Assembly (NCBI RefSeq): GCF_046054165.1
Contig: NZ_JBFNXK010000009.1
Location: forward strand, 1-64,000
Direction of reading: 5' to 3'
Length of the DNA: 64,000 nt
Source: Celerinatantimonas sp046054165
Lineage (GTDB): Bacteria > Pseudomonadota > Gammaproteobacteria > Enterobacterales > Celerinatantimonadaceae
Made by a program: the position numbers and the translations under genes. Positions 44,523-54,852 of this stretch are shown here, piece after piece. Position 1 is the stretch's first letter; the number at the start of each line of letters is the position of its first letter. The notes beneath the pieces are model-generated. The model did no database searches, was not told the origin of the DNA, and saw nothing but the letters and a program-made list of their open reading frames with translations.

Positions 44523-46343
44523 ATGAGTACAAACCCAAAAAGCATCGGTATCACCGATGTGGTATTAAGAGATGCTCACCAGTCCCTATTTGCAACCCGG
44601 ATGCGCCTTGATGATATGCTCCCGATTGCGGCTGACTTAGATGACATTGGTTTTTGGTCCCTGGAATGCTGGGGAGGAGCAACGTTTGACAGCTGCATCC
44701 GTTTTCTAGGCGAAAATCCTTGGGAACGGTTAAGAGAACTGAAAAAAGCGATGCCCAAAACACCGTTGCAGATGTTATTACGCGGCCAAAACTTATTAGG
44801 CTATCGTCATTATGCCGATGATGTCGTCGATGCCTTTGTTGAAACGGCCGTCTCAAACGGGATGGATATCTTCCGGGTATTCGATGCCCTCAATGATGTC
44901 CGAAATATGCGTCAGGCCATTCAGTCCGTAAAAAAAATGGGAGCCCATGCTCAGGGGACACTCTCCTATACCACCAGCCCGGTACATAACCTACAAACCT
45001 GGATCGATACCGCCCAACAACTCGCTGAAGCTGGCGTAAATTCGATTGCCATTAAAGATATGGCCGGGATCTTAACGCCTTCCAAAGCCTATGAACTCGT
45101 CAGTACTCTGAAAAAACAAGTCGATGTGCCGCTGCAACTTCATTGCCACTCGACCGCTGGTTTAGCGGATATGACCATGCTCAAAGCCATCGAAGCGGGG
45201 ATTGACCGCGTAGATACCGCGATTTCATCCATGAGCGGGACCTACGGCCACCCAGCCACTGAATCGATTGTCGCAGCGCTCAAAGAAACGCCTTACGATA
45301 CCGGTTTAGATATTATGAAGCTGGAAAAAATTGCGGCCTACTTTAGAGATGTGCGGAAAAAATATGCTGTATTCGAAGGCCAGCTACATGGAAGTGATTC
45401 TCGGATCTTAGTCGCGCAGGTCCCGGGAGGAATGCTCACCAACATGGAAAACCAGCTAAAACAACAAAATGCACTGGATAAACTAGATGCCGTGCTCGAA
45501 GAGATCCCCCGTGTCCGTAAAGATTTAGGCTATCCGCCGCTGGTCACGCCCACCTCTCAAATTGTCGGCACTCAGGCCGTTTTCAATATCATGATGGGGG
45601 AACGTTATAAAAATATCACGAAAGAAACCGCTGCTGTATTACGTGGTGAATATGGGAAAACCCCGCTTCCGGTCGATCCAGATTTACAAGCCAGAGTCAC
45701 GACCGAACATCCAGCCATTACGGATCGTCCGGCAGATTTTCTCGCTCCGGAAATGGACCGATTGACAACAGAAGTTCAGGAACAAGCCAAAGAAAAAGGC
45801 ATTATTCTTTCTTCCTCTGTGATTGAGGATGTATTAATTGTCGCCCTATTTAATCAGGTAGGTTGGAAATATCTGACCAACCGACATAATCCCGAAGCCT
45901 TCGAACCCAAACCAGAAGCCGCCGCAGTTGCACCTGAAAAAGAAGCGCCGCAAGAAGCACCGGTTCAACCCAATGGTCATGAAATTTATACCGTAACCGT
46001 CAACAATCATCAGTATGTCGTTGAAGTTGAAGAAGGAGGGGATATCACGCAATACCAGAAAGTAGAACCCAATCCCGTCGCTTCACAACCGCAAGCACCG
46101 GTAGAACAAGCCCCGATGGGTGATGTTCAGGGGGCCATGATGTCAGCACCACTTGCCGGCAATATTTGGAAAATTGAAACCCAAATTGGCCAACATGTGG
46201 AATCTGGCGATGTCCTTCTCATTCTTGAAGCGATGAAGATGGAAACGGAAATTCGAGCTGATCGGAGCGGAACCATTCAACGGATAGATATTCATGAAGG
46301 CGATGCCGTCGAAGCGGGTTCCCCATTGTTATTGATCGCTTAA
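44523..46343 (+). CDS. oadA: Oxaloacetate decarboxylase alpha subunit (606 aa)
   Basis: The carboxyltransferase subunit moves CO2 from oxaloacetate to biotin, giving pyruvate. The N-terminal HMGL-like barrel starts VVLRDAHQSLFATRMRLDDML and contains FRVFDALNDVRN, the Lys of AIKDMAGILTP and the metal His pair LQLHCHSTAGLADM. A conserved carboxylase domain (~300-460) and a Pro/Ala/Gln linker follow. The C-terminal biotinyl domain has the target Lys in LEAMKMETEIR. Usual length. Works with OadB, which decarboxylates biotin and pumps Na+. Confidence 0.95.
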   Translation: MSTNPKSIGITDVVLRDAHQSLFATRMRLDDMLPIAADLDDIGFWSLECWGGATFDSCIRFLGENPWERLRELKKAMPKTPLQMLLRGQNLLGYRHYADDVVDAFVETAVSNGMDIFRVFDALNDVRNMRQAIQSVKKMGAHAQGTLSYTTSPVHNLQTWIDTAQQLAEAGVNSIAIKDMAGILTPSKAYELVSTLKKQVDVPLQLHCHSTAGLADMTMLKAIEAGIDRVDTAISSMSGTYGHPATESIVAALKETPYDTGLDIMKLEKIAAYFRDVRKKYAVFEGQLHGSDSRILVAQVPGGMLTNMENQLKQQNALDKLDAVLEEIPRVRKDLGYPPLVTPTSQIVGTQAVFNIMMGERYKNITKETAAVLRGEYGKTPLPVDPDLQARVTTEHPAITDRPADFLAPEMDRLTTEVQEQAKEKGIILSSSVIEDVLIVALFNQVGWKYLTNRHNPEAFEPKPEAAAVAPEKEAPQEAPVQPNGHEIYTVTVNNHQYVVEVEEGGDITQYQKVEPNPVASQPQAPVEQAPMGDVQGAMMSAPLAGNIWKIETQIGQHVESGDVLLILEAMKMETEIRADRSGTIQRIDIHEGDAVEAGSPLLLIA

Positions 46344-46354
46344 CGGAGAATGAT

Positions 46355-47656
46355 ATGGACAGTGTCATAGGTTTAATCCGTAACTTCGGGATCTTACATC
46401 TCAGTTTGGGGCAAGCGATGATGATTGTGATTGGCCTGGTATTGCTCTATTTGGCCATCGTCAAACGTTTCGAACCCTTGCTGTTAGTTCCCATCGGCTT
46501 CGGTGGAATTTTATCGAATCTTCCAGAGGCTGGGTTAGCTCTCTCCGCGATTGAAAATGCGCTGCATGCAGCCGATCCACAAGTTCTGCAACAATTTGCC
46601 GCCATTTTACATCTGGATCAGTTTTCAGCCAGTGCCATCAGGCAGGCGCTGATCTCGGCATCCCCTCAGCAAATGGCGGCATTAGAACTGGTTGCCGAGC
46701 AATTCCGCTACAGCAACGGGATGCTCTATCAGTTCTATGAACTGGCAATTGCTTCAGGATCCGGCCCTTTAATTATCTTTATGGGGGTTGGAGCACTCAC
46801 TGACTTTGGTCCTCTGCTGGCCAATCCTAAGACCTTGCTGCTAGGAGCGGCAGCTCAATTTGGCATCTTTACTACGGTACTGGGGGCACTGGCGCTGAAC
46901 AGTCTGGGGATTATTCAGTTCAATCTGGCGCAAGCGGCTTCCATTGGGATCATTGGTGGTGCCGATGGTCCAACGGCTATTTATGTCTCTAGTATGCTCT
47001 CGCCAGAATTACTGGGTGCAATTGCAGTAGCAGCATACTCATACATGGCACTGGTCCCGCTGATCCAACCTCCAATTATGAGAGCCCTCACCACGCGCGC
47101 CGAACGAGAAATCAAAATGCAGCAACTGCGAAAAGTCTCCAAACTGGAAAAAATCTGTTTTCCGCTGATGCTGTTGATTTTAGTAGCCATGCTGTTACCT
47201 TCAGCAACCCCACTGATCGGGATGTTTTGCTTTGGCAATCTGATGCGCGAATGTGGCGTGGTGGAACGCTTATCCAATACCACCCAAAATGCGCTGATTA
47301 ACATTGTCACCATCTTTTTAGGATTAGCCGTGGGCTCAAAACTAATTGCAGAGCGGTTTCTGCAACCCCAAACCATTGGGATCCTGATTTTAGGTGTGAT
47401 TGCATTCTGCGTCGGCACAGCCGCCGGCGTGTTAATGGCGAAACTGCTCAACCGTTTTTCCAAACAAAAAATGAATCCACTGATCGGCTCGGCTGGGGTT
47501 TCTGCAGTCCCGATGGCCGCGAGGGTTTCCAACAAAGTAGGGCTGGAAGCCAATCCTCAAAACTTTCTGCTGATGCATGCCATGGGGCCCAATGTCGCGG
47601 GTGTGATTGGCTCGGCTGTGGCCGCAGGGGTGATGATCAAGTACGTTCTGGGTTAG
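46355..47656 (+). CDS. oadB: Oxaloacetate decarboxylase beta subunit, Na+ pump (433 aa)
   Basis: An integral membrane subunit that couples decarboxylation of carboxybiotin to export of Na+. OadB motifs are LLLVPIGFGGILSNLP, FMGVGALTDFGPLLANPKT, the Asp-containing SIGIIGGADGPTAIYV and NPLIGSAGVSAVPMAARVS, with MHAMGPNVAGVIGSAVAAG at the end. Starts 11 bp after oadA with GGAGAA. The operon supports citrate, tartrate or oxaloacetate fermentation; no substrate transporter or lyase is adjacent here. Confidence 0.95.
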   Translation: MDSVIGLIRNFGILHLSLGQAMMIVIGLVLLYLAIVKRFEPLLLVPIGFGGILSNLPEAGLALSAIENALHAADPQVLQQFAAILHLDQFSASAIRQALISASPQQMAALELVAEQFRYSNGMLYQFYELAIASGSGPLIIFMGVGALTDFGPLLANPKTLLLGAAAQFGIFTTVLGALALNSLGIIQFNLAQAASIGIIGGADGPTAIYVSSMLSPELLGAIAVAAYSYMALVPLIQPPIMRALTTRAEREIKMQQLRKVSKLEKICFPLMLLILVAMLLPSATPLIGMFCFGNLMRECGVVERLSNTTQNALINIVTIFLGLAVGSKLIAERFLQPQTIGILILGVIAFCVGTAAGVLMAKLLNRFSKQKMNPLIGSAGVSAVPMAARVSNKVGLEANPQNFLLMHAMGPNVAGVIGSAVAAGVMIKYVLG

Positions 47657-47699
47657 CACGTTCAGAGCGCGGGGACCAACCTCGCTATCCCCCATCGAG

Positions 47700-47735
47700 A
47701 AGAGTCTGGATCGTCCTCACGGCCCAGGCTCTTTC
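47700..47735 (+). terminator. Terminator after oadGAB
   Basis: AAGAGTCTGG (47700-47709) pairs with CCAGGCTCTT (47724-47733) through one G-T pair and is followed by TC. Located 44 bp after oadB. Confidence 0.55.
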
Positions 47736-47904
47736 ACGCTACTGGGTATCATTCGCCTCAATTTATTCATATAATGGGATAATACAATAGATATTTTGTC
47801 TATTTTTTAAGAAATCAGCCCATCGAGCTCAATATTAAGATGAACTTAATCGATTATTCTTGAGTCCAATGGTTATTTAGTTACTTCTTAATCTCTTAAA
47901 AAAT

Positions 47905-48576
47905 ATGAAATTATTAGTCATTGAAGATTCCGAACCTTTACGTCGTAGTATTGTCGTCGGATTAAGCCACCTGGGATTTACGTTAGATGATACCGGGGAT
48001 GGTGCCGAAGGGCTCAGCATGGCTTTAAACGGACAATACGATGTCATCATCCTCGATTTGATGCTTCCGCATATGGATGGTATGGAAATTTTGAAGACCC
48101 TCCGGGCTCAATCGAATCAAACCCGCGTCATCATTTTATCGGCCAAAAATCATACGCAGGATCGCGTCGATGGTTTGCTGCGCGGCGCTGATGATTATCT
48201 GACCAAACCGTTTTCGTTTCAGGAATTACACGCCAGACTCTTAACAATTATGCGTCGAGGGGAGCTCAATTCTATCGATAATAGCATTCGCATTGGCGAC
48301 TTTTGTATTAATCTGGAACACAAAACCTTTCTGTTTCAGGATCAGGTGCTGGAACTAACACCCAATGAATTTAAAATCGTTGAATACATTTTTAAATCTC
48401 AGGGTCGAGTGGTCAGTACCGAAATGATCAGTGAAGCCGTGGTCGGTAATTTTGATCATTTATCTAAAAATGCGATTGAAGCTCATTTATCTTCAATTCG
48501 CCGTAAAGTGCGCGCAGTCGATGGTAACTTACCCATTAAACATAAACGAGGATTCGGCTATATGGTGAGTCAGTAA
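47905..48576 (+). CDS. OmpR-family response regulator (223 aa)
   Basis: A two-component regulator. The receiver has acidic ED at 7-8, phospho-acceptor Asp51 (VIILDLMLPHMDGME), Ser in VIILSAK and Lys in YLTKPFSFQEL. The C-terminal winged helix (~125-220) has LELTPNEFKIVEYIFKSQGRVVS and RRKVRAVDGNLPIKHKRGFGYMV. Its stop overlaps the start of the kinase gene (TAATG). The signal and targets are not evident; neighbours are oadGAB upstream and a defence island downstream. Confidence 0.9.
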   Translation: MKLLVIEDSEPLRRSIVVGLSHLGFTLDDTGDGAEGLSMALNGQYDVIILDLMLPHMDGMEILKTLRAQSNQTRVIILSAKNHTQDRVDGLLRGADDYLTKPFSFQELHARLLTIMRRGELNSIDNSIRIGDFCINLEHKTFLFQDQVLELTPNEFKIVEYIFKSQGRVVSTEMISEAVVGNFDHLSKNAIEAHLSSIRRKVRAVDGNLPIKHKRGFGYMVSQ

Positions 48577-50042
48577 TGCTGCATTTTCGACATCAGGCCT
48601 CGATTCAACGGAATCTCATCAATTCAGTATCCATGGTATTCGGTTTGATCCTCTTAGCCGTATTTATTTCGGTAGATCAAAGTTTGGATGACTGGGTAGA
48701 ACAACAGTTTGATCAAACCATGATTAACCGGGCTAATTATTTGAAAGGACAGATTAAAGTAGTCGACCACTCGGTTGTTTTTAACTTTAATCAGCAATTT
48801 TTGCCTCAATTTTCATCTAAAAAAGATGCCTATTTTTACCAACTATGGCAAAACGGAAAAACCATTGCCCGCTCCCCGTCACTCGAACAATACCCAGCTC
48901 AGAATCTGATCCTATATGACATTCCCTTAAGAAGTACCCGAGTGATCACGGTTCTTTTGCCTAATGGGGAAACCGGACGCGCTTCACTCTCTTATTTTAT
49001 CCCAAGCCACATTGATCAACCCGATGAACAACCTGCTCCGGTCTATTTAACCGTATATCAAGCCACCGTTGGCTTAGATCGGTTAAAAATTATGGTCGAT
49101 ATTCTACTGATCAGCGCTTTTATTCTGGCCACTCTGATCATGCGCTATATTACCGTTTCGCTCATTAAACGCGGCCTATCCCCTCTGCAACAGTTAAACC
49201 AAGAGATTAAAGAGATTGCTGAGACCTCAGATACCAGTCAACTCTCCAGACAACTCAGTGAGCCCAAACGCAAAGTAGAAGAAATCGAACCGATTCGTAA
49301 AGAGCTCAACGCATTTATTCACAGTAACCGGCAACTCATCGAGAATGAAAAACGGATCACCGGTGATATTGCTCACGAACTCAAAACGCCCATCGCAGAA
49401 CTTATTGCTCTGACTGAGATCTATATTCAGTACCCACAAGATGAACGGATTAGCAAAACCTACCAGCACGATATGCTCTCCATCGCCAATCGTATGAAAG
49501 GGATTGTTGAGAATTTGCTATTACTGCAACGAACGTCATCCCTCTCCATGAACAAACAGTTGGAATCCCTGTCTCTGGAATCGGTACTGGAACAGATCAC
49601 CCGCGATTTATCATTTAAATATCCGGATATTGGCGATCGATTATCAATTGATTTAGACGGTCAGGATGAAATTGTTGCCGATCGATTCAGCATCGAAACG
49701 TTGCTGGTCAATCTGTTGGATAATGCGCTATTTTATAGCCCTGAACAGACCCTCATCACCATTCGCTGGAATGCCGATCATCAGCGACAACTGGAAGTCC
49801 GCAATCAAACAGCAACACCTTTAAGCCCACAAGATCTGGAACATATTGTACAGCCGCTGTTTCAGCTGGATACCTCCCGAACCCGCAGTGATCGCCATGG
49901 ACTGGGTCTCTCCATTGTCAGTAACATTTGTCGGCAAAACGGTTATCAGTTTGATCTGAAGCATTCAACTGATCAAGAATTTGTCGCACGCGTTTATATT
50001 CCGCAAGGTCCTGAACTCCCTTCATCAGACTCGTTGCTATAA
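48576..50042 (+). CDS. Sensor histidine kinase (488 aa)
   Basis: An inner-membrane kinase with TM1 ~17-33, a ~135-residue periplasmic sensor rich in Gln and aromatic residues, and TM2 ~172-192. A HAMP-like linker follows, then HisKA with His267 (ITGDIAHELKTPIAEL) and HATPase_c (N-box LLVNLLDNALFYSPE, G-box DRHGLGLSIVSNI). It pairs with the response regulator by overlap. The sensor domain resembles no ligand-binding fold that I can name. Confidence 0.9.
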   Translation: MLHFRHQASIQRNLINSVSMVFGLILLAVFISVDQSLDDWVEQQFDQTMINRANYLKGQIKVVDHSVVFNFNQQFLPQFSSKKDAYFYQLWQNGKTIARSPSLEQYPAQNLILYDIPLRSTRVITVLLPNGETGRASLSYFIPSHIDQPDEQPAPVYLTVYQATVGLDRLKIMVDILLISAFILATLIMRYITVSLIKRGLSPLQQLNQEIKEIAETSDTSQLSRQLSEPKRKVEEIEPIRKELNAFIHSNRQLIENEKRITGDIAHELKTPIAELIALTEIYIQYPQDERISKTYQHDMLSIANRMKGIVENLLLLQRTSSLSMNKQLESLSLESVLEQITRDLSFKYPDIGDRLSIDLDGQDEIVADRFSIETLLVNLLDNALFYSPEQTLITIRWNADHQRQLEVRNQTATPLSPQDLEHIVQPLFQLDTSRTRSDRHGLGLSIVSNICRQNGYQFDLKHSTDQEFVARVYIPQGPELPSSDSLL

Positions 50043-50100
50043 GCCGAGTTTTGTGAACTTTTTAACTTCACTTGAGAAACGTGAATCGCGCTACAAATGA

Positions 50101-50162
50101 GTATTAAAGTATCATACTGGTTGCTTTGTTCATTACTGCTGAAACACGTTTCTGGACAGAAA
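50101..50162. repeat. Left boundary repeat of the helicase-nuclease island
   Basis: GTATT then AAAGTATCATACTGG (50106-50120) and TTG, followed by TTTCTGGACAGAAA (50149-50162), correspond to the elements at 9171-9213 beside the OTU gene. The core differs from that copy at two of 15 positions. It faces an inverted copy at 54927-54940. Confidence 0.7.
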
Positions 50163-50286
50163 CCATTTAGCATTTTTTACTGACAAAGCATTTTCATATT
50201 AGTAAAAGCCTGTGAAATAGTGATGTTTGTACACAAATGGAGTATAGTTTGTTAGAAAAGGCAAACGATGTGACTATACCAGCGAA

Positions 50287-50322
50287 AATGATACGGGGAG
50301 CCTAATGGCTCCCCGTATCATT
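50287..50322. terminator. Very strong hairpin at the end of the helicase gene
   Basis: AATGATACGGGGAGCC-TAAT-GGCTCCCCGTATCATT has a perfect 16-bp stem with a 4-nt loop, 72 bp beyond the helicase stop. There is no T-run, so it may act as an RNA 3' end stabiliser, a transcription roadblock, or an element end rather than a classical terminator. Confidence 0.6.
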
Positions 50323-50393
50323 GCGTCGTAACTATATAACCTAGTCCGCATACAATCGTGATCTTCAAGAATCCACGAGATAATTTATAGATA

Positions 50394-53300
50394 CTATTCT
50401 CCAGATAACTGCTTCCAAACTTTCCGATAGTCATCACCTGACATTACTGCACCATTAGGTCTAAGTCTTGACCAATCATCAGAACTCAGAGTCCTGACAT
50501 AGCTAGTAGCAACCGATGAAGACAACGCTATATTTGAGTCTCTGTACTGTTGCTTAAAATCAGCCCCTAAATTTTCAGCAATACTACGGGGAACGGAATT
50601 CATTCTCATCAGGACACCTTCATCTGTTCTGACACCATGATAAAGCATTGCTGGAAGGTTGTTCAGAACTCTAAGATCAGCCTCTGACAAACTATCGAAA
50701 TCAATACCAGCTGTTGGCAGCTTACTTAATGCTGATAGACCCCAAGCACCATTATTCGCAAGGTCCCGATAAACAGCTTTACAAGCTTTAGACAAATTAT
50801 TTGTTAGATCACCTTCATTAAAAAATCGAGCTGCAATCTCTTGAAGAGAAGCCCCGTCAACCCAAGCTTGAGTTATATCAGCTAATCGTTGATGACCAAT
50901 ACCATCACCACCGATTTCAGTTAAACTTTTTTGGAGTTGTGGTACTCGCATCATTATTCCCATCAAATCAGGTAACGCAGATCGCCTTCCTTCATTTCCA
51001 AACAAGCTACTTGGTTGCCAATCTTCGATTGTTAATTTGTTTTCAAGATTATTGAGTTCTAACAACGCAGTTCGAACCCCCTCCGGAGAAAAACCAGTTG
51101 AGTCCGCCAAAGCGGCATTTTCAGGATGCTCAGCAATTTGTCTAACATAACCTCGGGTAGCTTCAAGTAGAGCATCTGCTCGCTGCTGAGAATTCGCATC
51201 TGATTTAGCTCGCAGTGAGCTAAATCCATAGGTATTCCTCAAAAGTTGTTCCGCTTCAGCAATAACCTCGTCAAGATTACGTTTCTCATTCCATAAGTGT
51301 GCTATATAACTACGAAAATCGGCCCATTGCTCTTGGTGAATTACCGCTGAGAGATCATTTAAATCTCCAAGAGAATCAATTTCTTCAAGCATACTTACTA
51401 GACGCGAAAGGAGATCACCAGTAGCATCACGAACAAACTGTCTTATTTCATGAGGATTAGTTCCTGCTGCTATTCCAACCACACCAACGCTATCGTGGTC
51501 AATTCTTCCAGCTCGCCCAGCAAGATTCCAAAACTCACGAGACGACATTTTAACGCCATAAGGATACTTAGGACTTGCAAGAAAAACTGATGAAACTGGG
51601 AAATTTAATCCTTGAGCAATCGTTGTCGTTGCACACATGACTCTGACATGACCTTCTTCGGTTAGCCATTCAATAAGTGCTAGAGCTTCCGCAGGCAAAC
51701 CAGCATGATGCACTACAACTCCTTTTTCTAGCATTCCTATAAGCTCAAAATCCGGACTAATTTCTGTACTTAGGAATCGTTGAACCAAAGCAATTTCCTC
51801 TGGAATCCTATCTAGAGGCTCAAGATCATTTGCTATTAATCTAGCAATACTCCACACATCAGGAATCTTTTGCGCAACAGCAATACTTGTTCCTCGTTTA
51901 GAAAAGACTTTGGCCATAGCAGCGGCCTGCTTTGATAAAGACTGGGCAGAGCTATAATTCAAACTTCGAATAGGTCTAATACCATCCACATAGTGTTGTC
52001 CACGAAGATGAATTGTCCTTTGAGTGGTTGTTAAAGTCTCAAATGTTAACTTCCAATTACCATTTCCTTCTGCGCGTTCCCTATTAAACAAACCAACAAT
52101 TCTTTCGTTTGGTTGCCAAGCTGAAGTACTAAGACTAATACTCTTTCCTCTACCGGAACCAAGCCACTGTGCAAGTTCATTAGCATTTGGCACAAAAGGC
52201 ATTAGCAACAAGAAGTTTGCTTTTGAAGCTTCTTGCTTAATGGTTGCCAACAGAAGCTCAATACGAAGGCCACGCTCTCTATCTTCTATGTTGTGTGCCT
52301 CATCCATTACTAATAGTGCTAATGGACGCTGAACCTTCCTATTGCGCATAACCAGTTGCAACTTCTCTGGCGTTGCAACTAATACCTGAAAAGCATCATC
52401 TTCACTTAAAAGTGCATTTTCAAAAGCATCTACTTCAATCGCTCCTGTAAGTTGTTCAACCTTGATGCCAATTGGCCCAAAGTCAGAACGCAATCTCCTA
52501 GTGATCTGCGAAACAAGTGCCCGTGTAGGTGCAACATATGCAATCCATCCTCCATCATCAGCAAACTGATTTAGTGCCTGAAGCATTCTAAATTGAGCTA
52601 ATTGGGTTTTACCTCCAGATGTAGGCATATCTATCACAACAGCCCGACTTGCAGGATCAAGCAGATTTTGCTCTTGCAATGCAGCTCTCTGAGGTGGTAA
52701 TAACTCAAACATACTTTTATGACGAATAACATGGTCAACAAACCTAGTCACTCTAGAGTTCACACTATGAGCAACCCACCAAAGAGAACCTTCGACCATT
52801 TTATGACTAGATACATGTAGCCAACGCAACAACATTTCTAACTTTGTATCAGAAGATATTTGTGCGGCTTTTAGAGCTGCTTCGAAATGCAGATCTAACT
52901 CTGATTCAATTGCTAATGGTTCTCCCTGAAGCATATATGTTGCAAGTCGTTCAGTTGCTTTAGCCCAATGATATAGGGAGATCAAACGAACCGCCTCACT
53001 TTGTTTGGTTGTACCTTGGGAGCTTTCTAAGAAAGCTCTTTCATGACTAGATTGATCATTACGAAGACCTACAATAATTTCCGAAATTTGATCTAAATCG
53101 TCCCAAGAGCGTTTTCGAAGCAAGCGAATCCATGCATCAAACAAACGATAAACTACTCGCTTGTTCCATTCAACATCAACAACAGATGGACTCTGAACTT
53201 CTTGCTCATGCTTTTCAAACCAACGTCTCAGATCTGTCCATCGGTCACCTGCATATGCCAACCCAGCCATGTGAAGGACATGAAATATACGCTGATCAGT

Positions 53301-53624
53301 ATCTTCCGGAATAGGAAGTGCTCTCATTAAACTAAAAGCTTTATTGGCACCAGCTATCGCTATATTTTTGATATTTTTCTCTACAGACGAAGGACTAAGC
53401 AGCATAGGTAGTCCTTCAATAGCCGCCAGCTCATATGCAGAGGCGACTTCCTCAATAGATACATAATCAATATTTACAGGTTCACTAGTAAACAAACTAC
53501 CCAAAGCACTATTTACCAGACTATCTTTTGCTGCATCAAACGCCGCTTTACGAGTTTCGCCATTGATAGACTGTACTGCCCAGTGAGTATCTACTGACTG
53601 CAACTGTTCAAATGATAAGGTCAT
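50394..53624 (-). CDS. Hachiman-like (HamB-like) Ski2-type helicase (1076 aa)
   Basis: A superfamily 2 helicase. An all-helical N-terminal region (~1-310) precedes Walker A (IDMPTSGGKTQLA, 332-343), APTRAL, LVATPEKL, the DEAH box (VMDEAHNIEDR, 441-444), VVHHAGLPAEALALIEW, CATTTIAQGLNFP and NLAGRAGRIDHD. A ~300-residue helical C-terminus follows. It overlaps the upstream nuclease-like gene by four bases (ATGA), so the proteins are likely made together. A large helicase plus a small PD-(D/E)xK-type partner is the layout of the Hachiman/AbpAB anti-phage systems, where the helicase senses damaged DNA and the partner degrades nucleic acid. The exact subtype is inference. Confidence 0.7.
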   Translation of the reverse strand: MTLSFEQLQSVDTHWAVQSINGETRKAAFDAAKDSLVNSALGSLFTSEPVNIDYVSIEEVASAYELAAIEGLPMLLSPSSVEKNIKNIAIAGANKAFSLMRALPIPEDTDQRIFHVLHMAGLAYAGDRWTDLRRWFEKHEQEVQSPSVVDVEWNKRVVYRLFDAWIRLLRKRSWDDLDQISEIIVGLRNDQSSHERAFLESSQGTTKQSEAVRLISLYHWAKATERLATYMLQGEPLAIESELDLHFEAALKAAQISSDTKLEMLLRWLHVSSHKMVEGSLWWVAHSVNSRVTRFVDHVIRHKSMFELLPPQRAALQEQNLLDPASRAVVIDMPTSGGKTQLAQFRMLQALNQFADDGGWIAYVAPTRALVSQITRRLRSDFGPIGIKVEQLTGAIEVDAFENALLSEDDAFQVLVATPEKLQLVMRNRKVQRPLALLVMDEAHNIEDRERGLRIELLLATIKQEASKANFLLLMPFVPNANELAQWLGSGRGKSISLSTSAWQPNERIVGLFNRERAEGNGNWKLTFETLTTTQRTIHLRGQHYVDGIRPIRSLNYSSAQSLSKQAAAMAKVFSKRGTSIAVAQKIPDVWSIARLIANDLEPLDRIPEEIALVQRFLSTEISPDFELIGMLEKGVVVHHAGLPAEALALIEWLTEEGHVRVMCATTTIAQGLNFPVSSVFLASPKYPYGVKMSSREFWNLAGRAGRIDHDSVGVVGIAAGTNPHEIRQFVRDATGDLLSRLVSMLEEIDSLGDLNDLSAVIHQEQWADFRSYIAHLWNEKRNLDEVIAEAEQLLRNTYGFSSLRAKSDANSQQRADALLEATRGYVRQIAEHPENAALADSTGFSPEGVRTALLELNNLENKLTIEDWQPSSLFGNEGRRSALPDLMGIMMRVPQLQKSLTEIGGDGIGHQRLADITQAWVDGASLQEIAARFFNEGDLTNNLSKACKAVYRDLANNGAWGLSALSKLPTAGIDFDSLSEADLRVLNNLPAMLYHGVRTDEGVLMRMNSVPRSIAENLGADFKQQYRDSNIALSSSVATSYVRTLSSDDWSRLRPNGAVMSGDDYRKVWKQLSGE

Positions 53625-54424
53625 ACATTGTCCTCACCATTCATTGCTGATTGTGCTAGTGTCGGCAAATTTAAGATATTACCAGTAGGAATATGTATCG
53701 CATGCAGCTCTATATTCGTTGCTACGGGACAGTTGTTGGCAAGAGCACTGGCTTTTCCACGAAGATCTGTCTCTTGAGGCGTAGTATCACGAATAAGTAC
53801 ACCATACACAGCTATATCCGTACCACTTGACTGAAAATAACGTTTAGCTGCACTTTGAAATTTGCATTGCCAAGGTTTACCTATGGCATGCCGTCCTAAA
53901 TATTTCACTAGATCTATCTTTACTCTCTTATCATCACGTAAACCAAACAATTGGTTTCCTAGACTAGTCATAACACTTGGCGGTGAGCTTTGAGAATAAG
54001 ATGTCTTAACTTCGCCAAAACTAAAACGATAAGGTAGCTCTTGATCATTAACTCGTTGAAGTCCTGTTAAGTCGCATCCCGCAGGGCTTGCATTAGAATT
54101 TTTTAGATCTCTGGATGTTGGCCATGGATATTCACATCCTCCGCGTTCTGAGACAAAAGCTTCTGCAATTGCTTCTCCAACCAACCAGTCTTCAAACTCA
54201 TAATCTTCAGCAAGTACTTGCGCTAATTCGGCATGTTCAAAATCTGTAGTAATAAGACCAGCAAGTAATCCTTGGAGTTCTTCTTGACCAGTCGTATCCC
54301 GCAAAATAGTTTTCACTGGACCAGAAAGAATCAGGTCTAGTTGATGAGCTGTATAGGAAATGCCATAAGCAACAACTGGAGGTGTACTGACATCATATTC
54401 TAGAGTATAAGCAGGCATAGCCAT
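53621..54424 (-). CDS. HamA-like (DUF1837-like) nuclease subunit (267 aa)
   Basis: The small partner of the helicase. A candidate PD-(D/E)xK active site is visible: GEAIAEAF (Glu84 region), SPAGCDLTGL (Asp118) and RFSFGEVKTS (Glu138-Val-Lys140), followed by a helical and strand-rich remainder. This order resembles HamA/AbpA proteins (DUF1837). ATG at 54424 has AGGA 9-10 bases upstream and was preferred over GTG at 54427. The stop overlaps the helicase start. No other defence genes flank the pair; boundary repeats lie on both sides. Confidence 0.6.
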   Translation of the reverse strand: MAMPAYTLEYDVSTPPVVAYGISYTAHQLDLILSGPVKTILRDTTGQEELQGLLAGLITTDFEHAELAQVLAEDYEFEDWLVGEAIAEAFVSERGGCEYPWPTSRDLKNSNASPAGCDLTGLQRVNDQELPYRFSFGEVKTSYSQSSPPSVMTSLGNQLFGLRDDKRVKIDLVKYLGRHAIGKPWQCKFQSAAKRYFQSSGTDIAVYGVLIRDTTPQETDLRGKASALANNCPVATNIELHAIHIPTGNILNLPTLAQSAMNGEDNV

Positions 54425-54852
54425 CACTAGATATCCTGCTTACAAGAACAAGAGAAAACTATTTTATTCAAAGTATTACCCTTACATTATCTACGTACTG
54501 TTAAGTAACCCATGATAAACTCAATATATGTTACCATTTCATATTGATCAAAACTGAATCCAGCAGTAGCACACGACACCTTTACACCAAAAACTATTTA
54601 AAAATAGGCGTATCTACTTACCAGCGCTGATTAAATACATCACCTATCATATTTTCTAAGTTAAATTTTACGAGATTAATAACATAAACCCAAGTTCAAA
54701 AAGTCATGCAAGGTATCAGATAGAGCGCCAAATCAAAGAAATAATTACATATAAATCTGGTAAGGCCTGAAATTTATCGATACAGTAGGATTACAAAAAG
54801 TAAGTTTTTACACCACTTTAACCGCCATATTGATAGATTTAACTAAAACACA
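54425..54852. other. Non-coding AT-rich stretch inside the defence island
   Basis: About 430 bp upstream of the nuclease gene, holding its promoter. No gene or repeat was recognised. Confidence 0.35.
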
